A DNA stretch of 64,000 bases, taken from Alkalihalobacillus sp. LMS39 (GTDB taxonomy: Bacteria; Bacillota; Bacilli; Bacillales; Bacillaceae_F). The notes beneath the pieces were generated by a model, which was given only the letters and a program-made list of their open reading frames with translations, ran no database searches and was not told the origin of the DNA. The stretch lies in the NCBI RefSeq assembly GCF_022812285.1, contig NZ_CP093300.1:806001-870000 (forward strand), written 5' to 3'. The position numbers were made by a program, and so were the translations under genes. Of this stretch, positions 62,101 to 64,000 are shown one piece after another (the stretch's first letter is position 1; each line of letters starts with the position of its first letter).

Positions 62101-63279
62101 TTATGATGACAATTCTTTATTAATTTGTAATAATTTCTGCTGGTCAGAGAGTGGGAGAGTAAAGGATAAAATACAACCTCCATAAGGACCATTCATAATT
62201 GCAAAATTTCCATGTAATGACTTAATACGTTCATTCATCATCGTTAAACCAAAGCCAAGTTCAATTTTCTTGGGCATATAGCCATTGTCTTGTAAAGTAA
62301 AATGCAATTCGTCTTGAACTTGTTCTAATGTAAAATCAAACTCAGTTGCTTCACCATGACGAAGGCCATTTGTTAATCCTTCCTGTAGTGAACGATAGAC
62401 GGCCAACTCTTGCTGTGGCGTAAGATATGGTAAGTTCTCTTGAATGCTATAGTGAATCGTTATACTTGCTTGCTTTCGTGTTTCTTCCATTAAAGAGATA
62501 AGACTTGTTCGTAAATGTAAAAACGAATGGTTGTTATGTAATGTTTTAACGGATTTTCGAACATCAGCCAATCCTTTTTTTACATAGTCCTGTGCATCAT
62601 TTAGTTTTTGAATGCCTTCTTCAATTTTACCCCGGCTAAGAAGTCGTTTGGCAGCTTCTACTCCAACGATGGAGTTCGTTAATGTATGCCCAACAGTGTC
62701 GTGGATTTCCCTTGAAAGTCTAACTCGTTCTTCCATAAGTGTTTTTTCCTCTAACTCTGAAATTGTAAACTTAAGTTGCGAATAAGTTTTTTCTAATTGT
62801 TGTTGATTAAGCATGGCATGTTTGGCTATTTTACTTAATGCAAAGAAAAGTGCATATTCTAAAAAGCGTGGTAGCACAAATGCAATTTCAGAAAAATGAG
62901 TTGGATTGACATTGAGATAAATGCCAAAAATAAAACAGAAATAAGCAAGAATACTAAAGGGAATACTGAACCGTTTATCTGACCTATATACTACTTCTGT
63001 AATAAGAATAAACAAGAACATTTGCGGAATGAACGAACCATCAATAATTTGAATTTGAAATGCAATGATTAATTGATTCAATAATAGTAATTTTGTAGAA
63101 AACCTTTTAATTGGAAGTTTAAAAATGCTATAACGAAAAAGATGAATCAAAAAAAACCCAGCACAAAGTATAGAAAGTGTTAGTTGATCATTGGGATTGG
63201 ACTTGTACACGATAAAAATAGCTATAAGCATTGTGATATACAATATGCAATTAACGGTACGTTCTGTTTTTCTTTGCAT
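62101..63279 (-). CDS. NarL-type sensor histidine kinase
   Basis: Protein of 392 residues: about six TM helices (1-150), a coiled region, then a HisKA_3 dimerisation domain with the phosphorylated His193 in RLSREIHDTVGHTL, and an HATPase domain (NGLRHGEATE, GFGLTMMNERI). The start at 63279 has AAAGG upstream. Kinases of this kind pair with NarL/LuxR-type response regulators; none follows before the terminator, so the partner is outside the window or elsewhere. Confidence 0.9.
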   Translation of the reverse strand: MQRKTERTVNCILYITMLIAIFIVYKSNPNDQLTLSILCAGFFLIHLFRYSIFKLPIKRFSTKLLLLNQLIIAFQIQIIDGSFIPQMFLFILITEVVYRSDKRFSIPFSILAYFCFIFGIYLNVNPTHFSEIAFVLPRFLEYALFFALSKIAKHAMLNQQQLEKTYSQLKFTISELEEKTLMEERVRLSREIHDTVGHTLTNSIVGVEAAKRLLSRGKIEEGIQKLNDAQDYVKKGLADVRKSVKTLHNNHSFLHLRTSLISLMEETRKQASITIHYSIQENLPYLTPQQELAVYRSLQEGLTNGLRHGEATEFDFTLEQVQDELHFTLQDNGYMPKKIELGFGLTMMNERIKSLHGNFAIMNGPYGGCILSFTLPLSDQQKLLQINKELSS

Positions 63280-63451
63280 TGTTTTTTCCTTTCCAACAAA
63301 CGAATGGACATTGACGTGTGCTAATATTCCTATTATAACATTTTCCATACAATCCAAAAATAACAAATGATATTGTCGAAAGATTGTTGAAAAAACAAAG
63401 GAAAAAAGGTGTAAGTGCTCTTTCTGGAAATGTTTGTAGAGAGGAAGTAAT

Positions 63452-64000
63452 ATGAATAATATAGAGGATGATAAAACGGATGAAATACTAAAAGAAAAGA
63501 CAGGTGATAACATGTTGGAGCAACAGTGGAAGCAACGCTTAGAGCTCTTAAAGACTTGGTTGGTTGAAGCTGGTGAGCGACAAATAGAACGAATGAATGA
63601 AGGGTTACAAGTTGAACAAAAGTCAGCAGCGAATGATTTAGTGACTGAAATGGATTTGTGGACTGATGAATTTCTTCAAGCAAAAATTAAAGAAAGCTTC
63701 CCTGATGATTCGATTTATTCAGAAGAAATTGGTCAATTACAAGGACAATCAGGGTATGAATGGGTGATTGATCCAATTGATGGTACAACAAATTATGCGC
63801 ATGGATTTTCTATGTTTTGTATTTCAGTAGCAATTAATTATGAGGGAGAAACAGTCATCGGTGTTGTCTTAGCTCCTCAATTGCAACAGTGCTATGAGGC
63901 AGTTCGTGGGCAAGGTGCTTTTCTAAATGGAAAAAAACTGTCGGTATCTTCGATTGATTCCATGCCTAAGGCAATTGTTGCAACAGGGTTCCCATACGAT
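63452..64000 (+). CDS. Inositol-monophosphatase-family protein (cut by the window end)
   Basis: A frame of 183 codons runs off the end. The conserved VIDPIDGTTNYAHG stretch is the metal-site motif of the IMPase family, with EE preceding. Start ATG at 63452 has GAGG seven bases upstream; a second ATG at 63512 is less likely. It overlaps no true gene, since the sensor kinase starts at 63279. It is a separate paralogue of the enzyme at 10786. Confidence 0.85.
   Translation, partial: MNNIEDDKTDEILKEKTGDNMLEQQWKQRLELLKTWLVEAGERQIERMNEGLQVEQKSAANDLVTEMDLWTDEFLQAKIKESFPDDSIYSEEIGQLQGQSGYEWVIDPIDGTTNYAHGFSMFCISVAINYEGETVIGVVLAPQLQQCYEAVRGQGAFLNGKKLSVSSIDSMPKAIVATGFPYD

Overview
The window is low-GC DNA with dense genes, strong Shine-Dalgarno sequences, many T-tailed hairpin terminators and several TTG/GTG starts. 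It carries a gerA-type spore germination operon, the pspA-ydjGHI stress operon, a tasA/tapA/sipW biofilm locus, a SinI-like protein and a LicT/SacT antiterminator. Together these point to an endospore-forming member of the Bacillaceae (Bacillus or a close relative; the exact genus cannot be read from the sequence). No rRNA, tRNA or CRISPR array was seen.

Layout. 0-4 kb: an FGGY sugar kinase and two membrane proteins, the second split by a one-base frameshift in a G5 run. 4-7.3 kb: an accessory patch with a SinI-domain gene, a dispersed palindromic repeat (family A) and an IS3-family element that has jumped into a second copy of that repeat. 7.3-9.1 kb: an NTF2-like protein and a CNNM/CBS/CorC transporter. 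9.2-18.5 kb: a cluster around a cysteine-type sulfatase. On the minus strand lie a YesL-like protein, a formylglycine-generating enzyme (FGE), an inositol-monophosphatase-like enzyme and a GntR/UTRA regulator. On the plus strand lie an LplB/LplC/LipO-type sugar ABC importer, a PHP phosphoesterase and the sulfatase. Four copies of a GTCTADA-centred motif in front of the three transcription units suggest one regulon for uptake and cytoplasmic desulfation of a sulfated sugar. 18.6-23.3 kb: a divergent HTH/vWA pair, a tandem 1-kb duplication of a small membrane protein, and a cytochrome P450. 23.4-27.5 kb: a gerABC operon ending in an unannotated 54-residue two-TM protein. 27.5-29.3 kb: a DUF2935 protein and a tyrosine phosphatase.

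29.5-34.8 kb: a cobalamin riboswitch, a 16-codon ORF and a terminator precede a five-gene Nik/Opp-type ABC transporter, probably a cobalt or corrinoid-precursor importer. 35-45.4 kb: an envelope region with lipoproteins (two carrying OmpA-like domains), the sigma-W-type pspA-ydjGHI operon, and a biofilm operon with TasA, TapA, SipW and a second TasA-like protein ending in an LPSTA sorting signal. 45.6-48.6 kb: a small membrane protein and a GGDEF/EAL protein. 48.7-53.7 kb: sucrose utilisation (sacT antiterminator, RAT/terminator leader, PTS EIIBC, fructokinase, sucrose-6-phosphate hydrolase). 53.9-56.5 kb: small metabolic enzymes. 56.5-64 kb: an unusual 180-bp palindromic element, a chemoreceptor paired with a XylF-like binding protein, a second chemoreceptor, a NarL-type sensor kinase without a partner in view, and an inositol-monophosphatase gene running off the end.

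Two dispersed intergenic repeat families run through the window: A (CGGACAT-n-TGTTCCG arms) and B (TAGCAGTGAAGCTTTGAAAG core). All functional statements rest on reading the translations and motifs by eye; no database search was run.
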